Below the pieces are notes generated by a model, which worked only from the letters and a program-made list of their open reading frames with translations, was not told the DNA's origin and made no database searches. Position numbers and translations under genes: made by a program. A DNA stretch of 64,000 nt from Daphnia pulex (Eukaryota; Arthropoda; Branchiopoda; Diplostraca; Daphniidae), in the NCBI RefSeq assembly GCF_021134715.1, contig NC_060019.1:992001-1056000 (forward strand), in the 5' to 3' direction. Positions 11,018 to 23,784 of the stretch are shown here, piece after piece. How positions within the stretch are numbered: position 1 is the first letter of the stretch; each line of letters begins with the position of its first letter.

Positions 11018-11133
11018 AGCTGGACCGGCGGGGGGGGGGGGTTGAGCTGGACCGGCGGGGTGGTGTAGCTGGACCGGCGGGCAGGTTGAGCTGGACCGGC
11101 GGGCTGGTTGAGCTGGACCAGCGGGCTGGTTGA
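11018..11133. repeat. 22-bp minisatellite (array 4, copy of array 1)
   Basis: Unit-2 counterpart of array 1, with a shorter G run and one unit altered to GGTGTAGCTGGACC. Confidence 0.9.
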
Positions 11134-11505
11134 CTCTCTGCATAAAGAATCCAAGTCTGTAAGTGGGAGTCAAGTCGGCAAGAGTGAATTTGCTTGCTGC
11201 AGGAGGCAAATCTCTTATTAGCTCTGCTTATGTCCACAAAGGTGCAGAATACGTAGAGATCCCCAAAATATTGTGTGAACTTCTCCGGAATCAATGCAAA
11301 AGACTTCAATTGTTAATTCTGGGTTTCTTCTGAAATCTAACAGTCTGGCCCGTTGCTACTTGTGGTTGTGAAAACAGCAGCAAACTTTGTGTAAAACATT
11401 GAAATTTGAATTGGAGGGTCAGAGAGTTACATGTAGAAGGGTACAGTTTATATAGTAGGGTTGATTAAGGGTATAAATTATCTCGCCGGATCGTGTTATC
11501 GGTTT

Positions 11506-11653
11506 AGCTGGACCAGGGGGCTGGTTGAGCAGGACCAGGGGGGGGGGCTGGTTGAGCTGGACCAGGGGGGGGGGTTGAGCTGGACCAGGGGGGGGGGGCT
11601 GGTTGAGCAACTGGACCAGGGGGGGGGGGGGGCTGGTTGAGCAGCTGGACCGG
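11506..11653. repeat. 22-bp minisatellite (array 5, copy of array 2)
   Basis: Unit-2 counterpart of array 2, differing only in G-run lengths. Confidence 0.9.
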
Positions 11654-11655
11654 TG

Positions 11656-12078
11656 AAATGGTCGGATCTAGAAACAATCATTAGATAATCAAAGGATTTA
11701 GTTGCAACGTATGGACACTGATTACTGCGAATTTGGTGCCTAACTTTCACTTTCGAATAGAGCATATGCTGCAAGACCGTTTAACACCACTTTGAGATTC
11801 AACAAAGTTGTTTCATAAGGCACAGTTGCAGTGTAATGAGTCCACCTGGGTTGAAAGGCAGGCTCAAGTTTTGTGGATGGAGTGATAATGTGATTGGTTA
11901 TTAGACCGAATATTTCTTCTGGGCCATAAAGGTCTTCATTCAGGACTGGGCCAATCTCATTTACAGAAGAATGTGAATGCCGAAACGAGAGATAATTAAC
12001 AGCAGTGCTTATGGTTTTATGCAGAAGCAATTGAAGAGAATGTGGAGTGGATTTTGAACGCAATCGTTTCACGCTGTC
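11656..12078 (-). pseudogene. Inverted CPED1 fragment, copy 2
   Basis: Tandem-duplicate counterpart of the 9795-10217 fragment, offset by 1,861 bp and virtually identical, with the same chimeric 180-codon ORF (11740-12282). Confidence 0.85.
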
Positions 12079-12449
12079 GGCTGGTTGAGCTGTGCCGGGA
12101 TCTTGATCCCGATGGTGTCGGATACTTTCAAGATTCTCCTCTATCTGAAGCATGAGATTTTGATCCTTTCTACCCCAAAAGTTTAGCTGTGTGCGTTTAC
12201 GTCCAAAAATACTATCGTCAATGCAGGTCACAAAGACAGTTGGGTTTGGGCTTGCTTCCGCCATCTTAGCTTTACCTAACACAGAGATACGTCGGTTAAA
12301 ATTGACCGGAATTGAATTCCAAACTAAAAACAGGTTAGGTAAGGTTTTTAATTTATAGAATACCTTACTGGTATTCGACTTACAGCTTTTTCAGGTTCTT
12401 TTTCCAGGATTTGGGGTTGGTCCGGCATCTCGGACTCGTAAAAAACATC

Positions 12450-12600
12450 GGCTGGTTGAGCTGGACCAGGGGGGGGGGGGGGGTTGAGCTGGACCAGGGG
12501 GGGGGGGGGGGGTTGAGCTGGACCATGGGGGAGGGGGGTTGAGCTGGACCAGGGAGGGGGGCTGGTTGAGCAGCTGGACCGGGGCTGGTTGAGCTGTGCC
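12450..12600. repeat. 22-bp minisatellite (array 6, copy of array 3)
   Basis: Unit-2 counterpart of array 3, with fewer GAGCAGCTGGACC units at its right end. Confidence 0.9.
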
Positions 12601-13069
12601 GGGATCTTGATCCCGATGGTGTCGGATACTTTCAAGATTCTCCTCTATCTGAAGCATGAGATTTTGATCCTTTCTACCCCAAAAGTTTAGCTGTGTGCGT
12701 TTACGTCCAAGAATACTATCGTCAATGCAGGTCACAAAGACAGTTGGGTTTGGGCTTGCTTCCGCCATCTTAGCTTTACCTAACACAGAGATACGTCGGT
12801 TAAAATTGACCGGAATTGAATTCCAAACTAAAAACAATATGTTATTCCTACCCTGGCAAATAAAATTTAGACGGCAGCAATTGGCAAATTAGTACCACAC
12901 TTACAAAAAGAACGTGACGTACGAAAATACAGCAATAGAGTTGGCTTTTGGCTAACGTCTGAAGTTGCCAGTTCGCTGAAATTGTGAAAAAAAAATTGGA
13001 CGTGATTACGTGAACTAGTAACATTTTTTTCATGGCGGCTTATGGAGTTTTGACTAGTCTCTATCACTC

Positions 13070-13091
13070 TGCCAGAGCTATAGCTCTGGCA
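13070..13091. repeat. Perfect 22-bp palindrome
   Basis: TGCCAGAGCTATAGCTCTGG plus CA reads the same on both strands. It lies 36 bp before the start of the IARS1 pseudogene homology. A shorter palindrome with the same core (GAGCTATAGCTC) occurs at about 8583-8594. Confidence 0.8.
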
Positions 13092-13126
13092 GCAATGCCT
13101 CTGCTGCAATGTTGAAAATCATTATT

Positions 13127-14770
13127 TTGTGGCAATATTGTGTTTTGTAGCAGACGAATTTTTCTTAAGTCTGATGTTAATTTTAAGTGGTGAACTGGTG
13201 ATTGAACTTGGACGTGTTCTTCGTGATCGATGTACTCTGCCCATCAAGGTTCGATCGTTTTTTATTTTCAATCGCTGACACTCTGACAGTCATTGATTAT
13301 CACTCTCAAACAATTCGCAGTACCCTTTGCCGGAAGTGATTATTATCCTTCGTGAGCAGAGTCGTTGGATGAATTGAGGACTTGCAACGATACATTCTGA
13401 AAGAGTTAAATGTCCGTCCTCTCAAGCTGACCACCGAGAAGAACACGTTTGGAGTTAGTGTTTACGTGCATAGCTGGATCATCACACTGGGGCGTGATTT
13501 GAAGGCCAATTCAAGGCTGTCATGGCTGCAAATCCTGCAATCAAGGTTATTTACTGAGTAATATGATTGCATGCATTAACTTAAGTATATTATTCGATTG
13601 AATTAGTCCCTGACAATGAACAGCTCCAAGGATTCTTAACCGAAGGTCAGATCAATGTTTTGGGAAATGTTATGGTTTCCAGAGGATTTGCAGATGTTTT
13701 ACCAGTTCAATTGTGACGGAGCTGCTGAATAGGCCCACCAATATGAGACTCAAGCAGAAAAGACGTAAGCTTTTGGTTTTGAAATATTTTCTGGGCTGTT
13801 TTATTGATTATTTAAATCTGATGCAATCACAGGTGTTGGTGTTGTTAAATGTAGTCCAAGGTCAAAGCATTAAGGACGAAGGTTTGGCCCGAGATTAATT
13901 TGGTCAAAAACAGCGCAGGGAAGCTCATGTAATTTCTTCTGATGCCGTCAGCGTCTTCTTTGAGGTATCACTGTTTTTATTAATCAATGCTTGTAAAGCC
14001 TTACATTAACGCGTGGTTTTGTAACAGGTGGTTCCTCCTACCGGAAACGTAGCAGATGTTGTCGACAGATTTTCAAATTACATGGAGACTGCCATTAAAG
14101 TTCCATGGAGATCGGCATCAACCAAGAAGTCGGGGACAAAAGTCCTCATCAACAAATCACAAAAGGTATAAATTTATTTTTCACAGCTATTAATAAATTA
14201 TGCGATATTTAAAATTTCATTTCTAAATTGCAGATGCAAGGTGTAGATTTAGTGCTGACCATTCAAGAAGGATTCACTGCCGACTGGGCAGCAAAAGCCG
14301 GAGTCCCTCCAGGCAAGAAGTCTCTTTTTGCCACCCAGGCTCCTACAGGTCGAGAGAAACCAAACCCAACCAAAATCTCGGGTTAAAACCATTTTCTTTA
14401 ACCGCTCTCTGTTTTATCTTTGTTGCAGATTTGTTTAATGTCAAATTAGACGGCAAATGGGAACGGTCCTGTTGGAGAATCCTGCGGGATTTCCACTGTT
14501 CAGCTCTGCAGAGGAAATGCAGCGGAAAACCGGAGCCATATACTCGACATCGAAGAAGTTGTCCTCCGATGAAAAGAAAATGCAGCCAGTGAAATTTGAA
14601 AGCCTGGACAAGGGAAACACTAACAAGGGAAAGTCTATTTACTTTGATTCACCTGAAACAATTGTTGGTGGCTTAAAGAATAGCGTGACATTATATTGTC
14701 ACAATTGCTGTGTACTTGGGCATATCTGAGGCTGAGGCAATCAGTAAACACTAAACAATAAAGTGTTTGA
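13127..14770 (+). pseudogene. Unprocessed IARS1 pseudogene
   Basis: The first 60 bases match the IARS1 leader region (about 1108-1170) and then jump straight to exon 12 (about 13190). Exons 12-17 and 20 and their introns follow in order, with the 3' UTR and AATAAA. Exons 1-11 and 18-19 are deleted. Disabling changes include a one-base deletion in the exon-13 copy (GAGCAGAG for GAGCAAGAG), a premature TAG in the exon-14 copy (gctgaaTAGgcc, near 13729) and a six-base loss in the exon-15 copy. Introns are retained, so it arose by DNA duplication. It sits upstream of functional CPED1, mirroring the IARS1-CPED1 order at 1.5-7.3 kb. Confidence 0.93.
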
Positions 14771-15045
14771 TGGTCTCCCAATTTGCATGCAATGTTTGCA
14801 GGAGTTATTTTGAACTAATTGAATTGATTGTAGGGCTTAGAAAGTGCGCCCTTCATTTTTTTTTTTTTTTTTTTGTGCTTTTCATTTAGAGACGGCGCTT
14901 GCTTTCAAATCCCCTAAAGAGCGATCTGACACGCCGCGGCGTCAGTTCTACTCGATACACTACACAGAGCGCATCTTGAAACAAATATTATCCTCGTGCC
15001 AGTGTGTTGGCTGTTACGGAACTTTACCGATTTCCAAGCAAGTTG
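14771..15045. repeat. Duplicated IARS1 3' flank
   Basis: This continues the duplication past the gene: 14820-15030 matches 6780-6965 (shared GAGCGATCTGACACGCC and ACACTACACAGAG-type stretches, with an expanded T run). It marks the linker between the IARS1 and CPED1 copies. Confidence 0.85.
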
Positions 15046-15842
15046 ACTAGGTAACCTATTTTGAGTAAGGTTTATTTTTGGTACTTAAATCTTTAATTTG
15101 GTTTTTAAGATTTTCACGAGTAATCAATCCAAATTTAAAAATTTGGATGCTTGTTTACTGAATTAGTGTAAATATTTTGATAGATAGTTATTGATATTGT
15201 AGGCATTAAGAGATTCCAGTTATTTGTAAACATTGCTCATAATTCTTTCTTTTTGGGTGTGCAAAAAGATTGAATTCCCGTTATGACGTTATTCATATTT
15301 TTATTTTCCTGACAAGTCAAGTGGTTTGCTCCAAATACTTGTTTGTTTTGTTTTTAGTAGACTACCTTATTTTCTCCGTCTGACTGGATTATAGCCGGCA
15401 GTAACTAACATTCCAGCGAAGTCTACATTCTTGTTGTTGTTCATATGCTACACGGATGGGTGCGTGATGGTGAATAAATTGTAAGATCTTTTGAAATTGG
15501 AGCTCCGCCGCCGTGCTTCCTAACACATTATTCCTAATTAACGATATCTATCACCGGCTACAGCGTGGAGTTTGATCCCATAGCAATCCAGTACACGGTA
15601 AGATTGCGCTAGTGTATTTCTACTTTCTAGGTGGTTAACGTGTATTTCTGAGTCGTTCAGATTTTTAAAAACAAAAATAAAGTCGAGTGGTAGATAGGAA
15701 CCTAGTCTACATAATCTTGCGGCCCCACTTGAAGATAGTTCGTAAGAGCGGCTATACCCGCTGTTTCAATGTAATCTCACATTTGATCTTATCTCTTAAA
15801 AAAAAGGTTTTGGAGATTCTCAACGTTTTCTAGAATTGGAAT
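15046..15842 (+). promoter_or_regulatory. CPED1 upstream region
   Basis: No ORF or repeat recognised. By position it should contain the CPED1 promoter and 5' UTR. I could not pick a start site or core motif with confidence. Confidence 0.3.
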
Positions 15843-18800
15843 ATGAAGAGATGTTATTCGCTGTTTCTTGGACTGACGGTCTCCAGTTTATTCACAATTA
15901 TTCTTGTGGCGAGAAGAGAGGCTCAGCAGTTCAACGGGAAGTTCATTCGTGACGAGGTGCAGTGAAATTTTATCGCCATTAAAATGAGATATGAATCAGA
16001 TTAAGTATGTAAATGAAACCAGGACGATGTGAAGTTCTGTGAATGGAAGATGATGCACAACCCTGCCATGCAGTCGTCAAATCACGATCGATGGAATGTC
16101 TCATTGCTGCTAAGCCTGGGCTTATTGGCTCCAAAGACCTCATATGGCCTTAATGGCTCTTTGTTCACCGTCTACCGTCAAAGTATAAATTAACCGATTT
16201 TGTATATTATTATTGTTATTATCTCGCTGACATTTATCAACTGGATTGCGTGTAGAGAAGCAAAGCTGTCGGGAATACGAGGACCAAACTATTTCCCAAG
16301 TGATAGACTCTAAAATATGTAAATTTTTTTTTTGTTTAACGAAATCCAATCAACATTTCTCAATTCTGATAGCTTGTTTTGAGGAGAATTCTGAAAGAGC
16401 TTTCGTCCTATGCAAATTCTTTCTGTTTGGCGTTGCGCAACGTGACTGGTCGGATGGAATCCTGCTACGATCTTGATAACCATTTGGACGAATTTCTCAC
16501 AAATGATTTTAGCTTGAACAAATCGTGGCGATGTTTTCATCCACCGGAAACCACCAGTCGGACAATGACGACACTGCAAATTTACCAAGCACTTCGGATA
16601 AAACGGTTGTTGACCTTCTTTTTTACTACCCAATTGATTTATTGTAATTATCATTTTATTGCGTAGGTTTTCGGGGAAACAAACTATGATTGTACCCATG
16701 TCAGACGACAATGCAATCCGGTTTAAAAATGCAACTTTCATCATTCGTTTCTTTTTTTTAATTGAATCGATTAATCCCGTGAAAGTTTACGTCTTCCAGA
16801 ATGGAATGCTCTTGCTTGACGAGGTTTGCGATTAAACATTTTTTTTTTTATTTATTTTTTATTTGAATAAATACCAACAGTTGGAATATTTGTGTTTTGT
16901 CGATAATCCGATAAATTCTAAAAGTTATGCGTGATTAAACGTTTAGGAGAACTGGCTTCACTCTTTCGAAGAATTTGGGCGCTCTTTCTTCGATAAGTCA
17001 GTTTACGATTCTGCCGTTAGGTGGATTCGACTATTAGTGGCGCACGTGGAAAAATTGTTCCCGGTCGTCGATGAATTCAAACGTGTTATCAGGTGAAAAA
17101 TGCAACAATTTTTTTGTTTAATGTTTCTGTAAAGTCACCGTGAATTTCATTTTCTAGTCGTGACAAAGTATCACAGATTTTGGCAGCAGACTTCATGCCC
17201 AAATCGTCTGGCTTGGAACTGTTTCGAATGCACGACAGCGTGCAACGATTACGTTCAAAATCCACTCCACATTCTCTTCAACTACTTCTGCATAAAACCA
17301 TAAGCACTGCTGTTAATTATCTCTCGTTTCGGCATTCACATTCTACTGTAAATGAGATTGGCCCAGTCCTGAATGAAGACCTTTATGGCCCAGAAGAAAT
17401 ATTCGGTCTAATAACCAATCTCATCATCACTCCATCCACAAAACTTGAGCCTGCCTTTCAACCCAGATGGACTCATTACACTGCAACTGTGCCTTATGAA
17501 ACAACTTTGTTGAATCTCAAAGTGGTGCTAAACGGTCTTGCAGCATATGCTTTATTCGAAAGTGAAAGGTATGCATCAAATTCTATGTTGCAACTAAATG
17601 CTTTGATTATCTAACTATTGTTACTAGATCCAACCATTTTGAGATCAGCATTGGACTGGACTGGAATGACTTTAAAATCGAAATAGGAAACAAGGATCCA
17701 CAAATCAGACCCATTATCTACATTCTCAGGATAAGACGCCTAACCAGAGAAGATAATCCACTTCCATTTCATGCCAATCATCAAACTGTTTGCATCCTGG
17801 AACAAGTATACTGATACATTTTCTAGGAATTCTGTATCAACTATTTTAGCTATTCACTTCCTCAACCATTTTTCATATCTATTTCTTTCTTTTTTTTTAT
17901 TTATATTTCCCAAAATGTAGGAATGCAGTCTCAGGTTTAAGGAGAAGCCGGAATGCGGATTACAAGCATCACCCTTCGGCAATTGGAGCTCGGCTTTGAC
18001 CGATTGGAACCGGCTGCCGACTTGCCCTTTTGGCAACTCTGAAGGTAAATTTTTAGTGCCCAGTCGGCACAACAAGAAGCCAAATTGCGCAGTCATCAAT
18101 CCTAGTAGGGAAAACAGGACTTAATCGTTTGTTGCTGTGTTTTCTTTCTTTTTCTTCCTTTTAACAAATTATCGGACATAAATCAAGTAAAGTTTTATTT
18201 TTCTTGTCTGTTTTTTTTATGGAACTCGGTTGTTCGTCGTATCTTTCATTCTGGAACGGATTTCATCGCCAGTCGTAAAGAGAAATATAAGAAAGAACCA
18301 ACAACACAGAACAGAAGCGAGGGGGGGGGGCCCGCAAAGTTATTTCAAACCCGTCACTTTTTGGCTTTTTACAGAGTGTTAAATGTCGTCATGGAACGCG
18401 TGAATTCCAACAACCAATTAGACTCTTCGTGTGAGAAAAGGCCAAAAAAAGAAGAAGAAGAGACTCTGAACAATTTGACAAATTTATGACGTCATTTCCG
18501 TTCATTCTCCGCCCCATCCCTAAATAGGAGAAGAGGTCCCCCCCTGCAATTTGCCATGGAACTGTCATGGAATTCTTTTTTTTTACTTTTTTTGGAACGT
18601 TATTTTTTTTCGCCTCTTTTCTGTGGGCGGACCGAGTTGAGGAGATATATCGATAGTTAACTCCTCCTCCTCCTTTCGCCTCTCGTGTGAAAATGCGAAA
18701 ATTGAGAAGGGGGGGGGGAGAGCGAGAACGACAAAGGCGGCCATTTTTTTGACCGGACAGCCCGCCGCGACGTATATACATATTCAAGTACACACACAAC

Positions 18801-21286
18801 ACGTATACACATACACAGAGACCCCCCAATTAGACTCGGCCCCTAAAAATAGGGGGGTAGTCTTGTAGAAAATGGTATAAATTACTCTCAATGACGTCAC
18901 CGCTCCTCCTTCACGTTTTGAGCTTACAAGTCTTATTAAAGTTAATTCAATTTCTACCCTTTTCTGTTTTTTTACAATCCACTAATTTTTCTATTTTGTG
19001 TTTGGCGGGGATATAAAGAAGGCGCCTGGATGATTCCGTGCTCTTCCTGCCTCCTGGAACGATCCTGTTACTGGAGCCGAGCTCGTTGGCAGCCGTTTGT
19101 ATGCCGCCATCCTCATTACAGCCCGTCCGAGCTCCAGCAGTGTCTACTACACCGCAAGGTCTGCTGCCGCCTAAAATCTTGGAAAATAATCAGATTTGAA
19201 TGTAATTCCATCGAAATCTATTACCTAGTTGATATTTGTCGGAGATTCAACTAACCGTGGCATGATGGAATCGCTGCTGGAACGGCTAGACGGTTGGCTA
19301 ACGACGTCTGACAGGTATTGTGTCGTCTCTATACGCTATTTAGTACTGGTGTAGTAGTAGTAGGAGCCATATCTGCTCTCCTATTGTGCTCCCCATTCCC
19401 TTCTCCATGGTTAATTGGTCGTTTTTATTATTTTGTTTTTGTTCCGTGCTGTGTTCCAGGACAAAGTGGCACGGTTATCGCCACCGTCTTGCCAACATTG
19501 GCGGTCAGACACAATTCGACTTTGACTATTATCCCAAATTCTGGATGTCGTCGAGAACTTCGCTCCAGCAGACGCTCACCCACATGCTCCGCAGGTATAT
19601 GAATAGCAGTGAACATTACCGAATCTCAAAGCTCGGAATTGTATCCATCACGCCCCGTCGGCCGTGATCAATGATGACAGCACAGCCACACAGTTTCTCT
19701 TATAATCCCCTTTATAACTAAAACAGAAAAGAAGATTTTTCTTTCTCTTGTCGATTGTTTTGTGTTGTAAACACACACAGTCAAAAGGGCCCGGCATGGT
19801 CATAATGGCCTTTTTTTATTTGGGAAAGAAAAGAAGGGTTTGTGTGCACATTACCAACAATAGAGAGAGAATAGATCCTTTCCCAACTACCACCATAATA
19901 GCTCAGTAATAATAAAATTGAATGATGGCCGAATTGGATGGAGGCGGATGTTGACAGGAGAGCGCCATTGAGAATCAGGCGAGCATCATCTTCTTCCTTC
20001 TGATGGAACGAGACAAGCGCACTTTTCTTTCTTCAGACTATACAGGAGGATGGCCAACCTTTTTCTTCGATGGCCGTCATGCGGAATCCGTAAGACCCCC
20101 CAGCCAGGAGGAATCATGCGCGTCGCTTTTTTTTCAAAATATTTTATTCGACCGAATAAAGGGTCTCCTCCAGCTTCGATTGCTCATCCAGCGTGATGAG
20201 GCAGCAAACTGCTGGGCAGAAATATGTCGAATAATTTTGACCAGTTTTTTTTTCAAATCATTTAACTTGACGTCAATTTGATTTATTTTTTTGTGGACAG
20301 AGCGGAAGCCAATGAAAGTGACACGACGCTGGTGGTTGGCGGATTGGATTGGATGTCTGTCGAGCACCTGGACACGATCCGCCAGGTTCTAGACACGTAA
20401 ATAACTAAAGAAAATTCTGGTTTAGTTTTGCGCGCGAAATTTAAACATTTGAATTTTTTTTTGGTTTCTTCCATCTAGGGAAGGATTGTCGGGCATGGCG
20501 GTGGTGATCAAAATGGCGGGCGCCGGATTGTTTCATTCAGACGTGACATGGGCGCTGAGCCGTCGCGAAAAAGAGCTCGTCTCGACCGCCCGCCGACTGG
20601 CCCGCTTATCGCAGACGGCCCGTCTCCACTACGGCTTCCGCACTGTCGACACGTGGAACATGACGGCCGCCCGTTTCCGCGATTTCCTACCGGGACGTTG
20701 TCGCTGCCATTTCCATCAGGTACAAGTCCCCCCAAAAAAACCAAAAGTTTTTATTTCAATTTCTTTTATTGCCTTTTTTAAAAAATAAAAAGGAAATAAA
20801 ATAAAATGAAATAAACAATTTTGTTCAAAAAGTTTAAGAAATAATGAAGAAAAGATTTAAAATAAAAGGGGAGAATGCTCGGCATGACTTTGGAATGTTT
20901 TCCCGCGGTTGAGACAAGAATGCGGATTAGTTAGTTATGCGCCACATCCGTCCATCCATCATGATCTCCTTTCTCTTTCCATTTGTTACTTTTTCTCCCC
21001 TACGCTATTTGTATAAGGGATTGATGTCAATTCGTGTAAGAATCTCCCGTATTTTTTGTTTAATTCATTTTTCGCTAACTCGTCCTGTCCGTTTTTTCTA
21101 TTTCTTTATGCGCATATTTAGATCACGGAAGCGGACGGCGGCCCTTGGGCTGACGATGCGGATGCGGTCGACCTCGCCCAGCAGCCAAGGAGCCATCAGC
21201 CGCCTCGATTCAGGATCGAGGGCCCCATCAATCAAGTCTACACGGAGATCCTGGCCGATCAAATCTGTCGCGGTAATATACATTGA
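15843..21286 (+). CDS. CPED1: Cadherin-like and PC-esterase domain-containing protein 1
   Basis: Fifteen exons: 15843-15956, 16023-16182, 16256-16299, 16373-16605, 16667-16823, 16947-17092, 17158-17568, 17628-17805, 17921-18044, 19022-19158, 19229-19314, 19460-19594, 20301-20396, 20479-20719, 21122-21286. They total 2427 nt (808 residues) and all phases match. The N-terminus is a signal-anchor (KRCYSLFLGLTVSSLF), implying a secretory-pathway protein. The C-terminal half is a PC-esterase fold: MIPC..C, then the catalytic GDSTNRG block (Ser about 575), YYP.FW, VVGG..W, VDTWN, CRCHFH, and the family ending GPINQV. Vertebrate CPED1 shows the same order. The substrate is unknown; relatives are predicted to act on acyl groups of glycans or glycoproteins. 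The short exon 3 and its acceptor are the least certain part. It is shorter than the human protein, chiefly in the N-terminal region. Confidence 0.92.
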
Positions 21287-23784
21287 ATTAATTTAATAGT
21301 TCCGGAATGAATCGGAAGTTGACCTTTTTGATCCCCGAACCGAACCGTCTGGAAAAAAGCGGCTCGAATTATCCAGATGGATCTGGTAGAGAGTTAATCT
21401 GTTGCCAGCCACCTGGTGGTGGTTGGTCCATTAGTCGGCTCCTTGTGAGGGGTTATCAAGCGCGTGCGGAGGAAAATATTTTTTTAAAGGGGAGGATTTA
21501 TCACGCTGGATGCGCTTCATCCTTATATAAGAGGGTGGAAGCTGAATCAAAGAAGAAGATGCCGATGATGACCTCATCCGATGAACTCTGGCCGGCTCAA
21601 AAGCTTTTTTTTCCCATTTTTTGTGAACGTGATGGATGGCGCTGGTAATTCTCCGGTGTAGTAGTAGGAGGAGGAGGGGGGAGAGAATAGGTCACGACGC
21701 GCATCTTCCGAAAAGTCAAGAGCGATTATTCAAAATGGAAGAAAGAAAAAAAAAAACGAGCGTCCGTCTCATTAAGCGACGCATTCAGTCGGCGTGTCGT
21801 GATGGATGGGGACCTGCCCCGGCAACGACACACACACACAACTTGGTCGTGTTTGACTAAACATTCCGGTCATTCCCTCAATTTCTCTTGTAGCTAGAGA
21901 AATAACTTGAGTCGATCAATCGAGAATTTTCTAATTTTTCACGGGGTGGAATAAAATCCCCCCCAAAAAAAACAGAAAACGAATAAATTCCGGAATTTTT
22001 ATTTTTTGGCGTTCGAGTGATGAATTCGCCACGTCCGGTGCGAAATATTTTTCGACCAAAAAAATAAAAAAAGGGGGTACACCTGGTATATATAGTATAT
22101 AACACCATCTATCGGCTTAGTGTTTTTTCTCTCAAGTTTTGGCCCAGCGCGCGGTCCGTCCTTGTAATTAACTTCCCTACAAATTCTTTGTAATTGAAAA
22201 AAAAAATCTCTTCTTATTTTTTTTTGAGGTCCAGGGGAAAAAATAGGAGGGGGTGAAAGGCGGTCGTTAAGAGACACAACCGATACCTTTTTTTTCCCCT
22301 CTCTGTGTTGGCCATTTTTATTATTTTGACCCTCTTCTTTCTTTTCTTTTTTGGTTAGTGCGTCGTCTAAAATTAGAAGGTGGCTGTGTGTTTTTTCTCT
22401 CACACGATCTCTCGACTATTTTACGACTTTTTCGCCCGTCCTTGTTCTTCTCTCTGCTGGGCCCCCCTTTTTTTATTTTGGTTGAATTCTATTCAACGAG
22501 AACAAATCTAAATAAGGTTTTACCATTTTATTTATGTGAAGAGAGTAGCGCCAATGTTTTTTACACTCGGCCAGCAGTGTGTACTTGGGGGCCTTTGTGG
22601 TGTTGCCTACAGGGCGCTGGGGATATCGCCCAAGGAGCCACAGTGTCACAACATCCAATTATAGCCTGAAAATAAATAGAAAACAAGTGAATAACAGTCG
22701 ACCCCAAACATTTGTAGGTTTTCCATTTGTCGTCATTTGATGTTATTTTGGGCAAGTTGAGGTTTTTCTGGAACGGAACGAATTGATATCGAAAAAAATG
22801 GGAAATTCGTCCGTCGCCGCCGCCGCCACCGCCCCTCATCTGTAGGTGTGTTTTACCTGTTGTCTCTTTCTATCATGTCCGTGTATACTACTACCGACAC
22901 TATCCTCTACAGGATCCTCTACAGCACCCAGGGGAGGTCAAACAGGGTCAAGGGCTCACTTGTGTGTTTCCCCCCTTTTTGAGCCAATCAATAAGGTCGG
23001 TAGACAACACACAAATGCAAAAATGTGTTGAACTATTGACCGACCACTTGAGAAACAACCCCCACCGCCTATATGAAATCCTATTCCTCTTTTGAATGGC
23101 TAAAAGAAAATAACTAGTCTATATTGATCCTCGTTAACGTTTTCTTTTTAAATCGGACTTTCTTTTCTTTCTCTTTCAACTGGACAAAAGTCAAACGAAA
23201 AGACAAGATCGATCATTTTTCTGACTAAGCCTCTCCATTTGTACAGTTGGTAGAGAGAAAGAGAAAAACCAAATAGACTATAGAGCCGCCGATAATAGGG
23301 AAAAAAAAAGATTTGTTCAAAAAATACAAAACGGATTCGGTGTGTTCTTTGACACATTTCGCTGGATAGGAACGTCGGCCCGATCCTTTCATTAAAAAGG
23401 AGGAGGAACAATTTTCTATTATTCTTTTTTTTTAGGTGAGCAATGATGATGTTGATGGTCGGCGTGAGATATATCTCACACCCCTACCACGGAAATCATT
23501 GTTAACCCTTTGATTATTCATTTTGATTTCAAAAATTTGTAATTGAAATTTTGGCGGGAAATTTGAATTTCATTTGGGAATTTTTCAAACAAGTTTGTTT
23601 CTTTGTTTTGTCCACACTCGTCGGTGATTGTCAAAAGAAGTTTGGGGAGGGGGGGGGAGTAAGAAGCACCGCGCGGGTTTGTCGAGTGGAGGTAACAAAC
23701 ACAATTGACATTTATTGTATTTGGTGTGGAGAGGAAAAGAAGAAGAGAATCACTTTCTGGGGTTCCTCTAGGAGGTGGTCATCG

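Larger units (their letters stand above)
10891..12838. repeat. Tandem segmental duplication, unit 2
   Basis: Direct copy of unit 1 in the same order. The third minisatellite is shorter (two fewer GAGCAGCTGGACCGGGGCTG units), and the unit ends with a longer stretch (12600-12838) that repeats the 10224-10480 block. That block, from GAGCTGTGCCGGGATC onward, therefore occurs four times (near 10226, 10771, 12087 and 12590). Confidence 0.9.

Noticed and set aside
15000..18123. Separate unknown gene upstream of the PC-esterase exons
   Set aside because: Phase and similarity show that these exons are the N-terminal part of CPED1: the exon ending at 18044 joins 19022 in phase and reproduces the family's GxWxxPC block.
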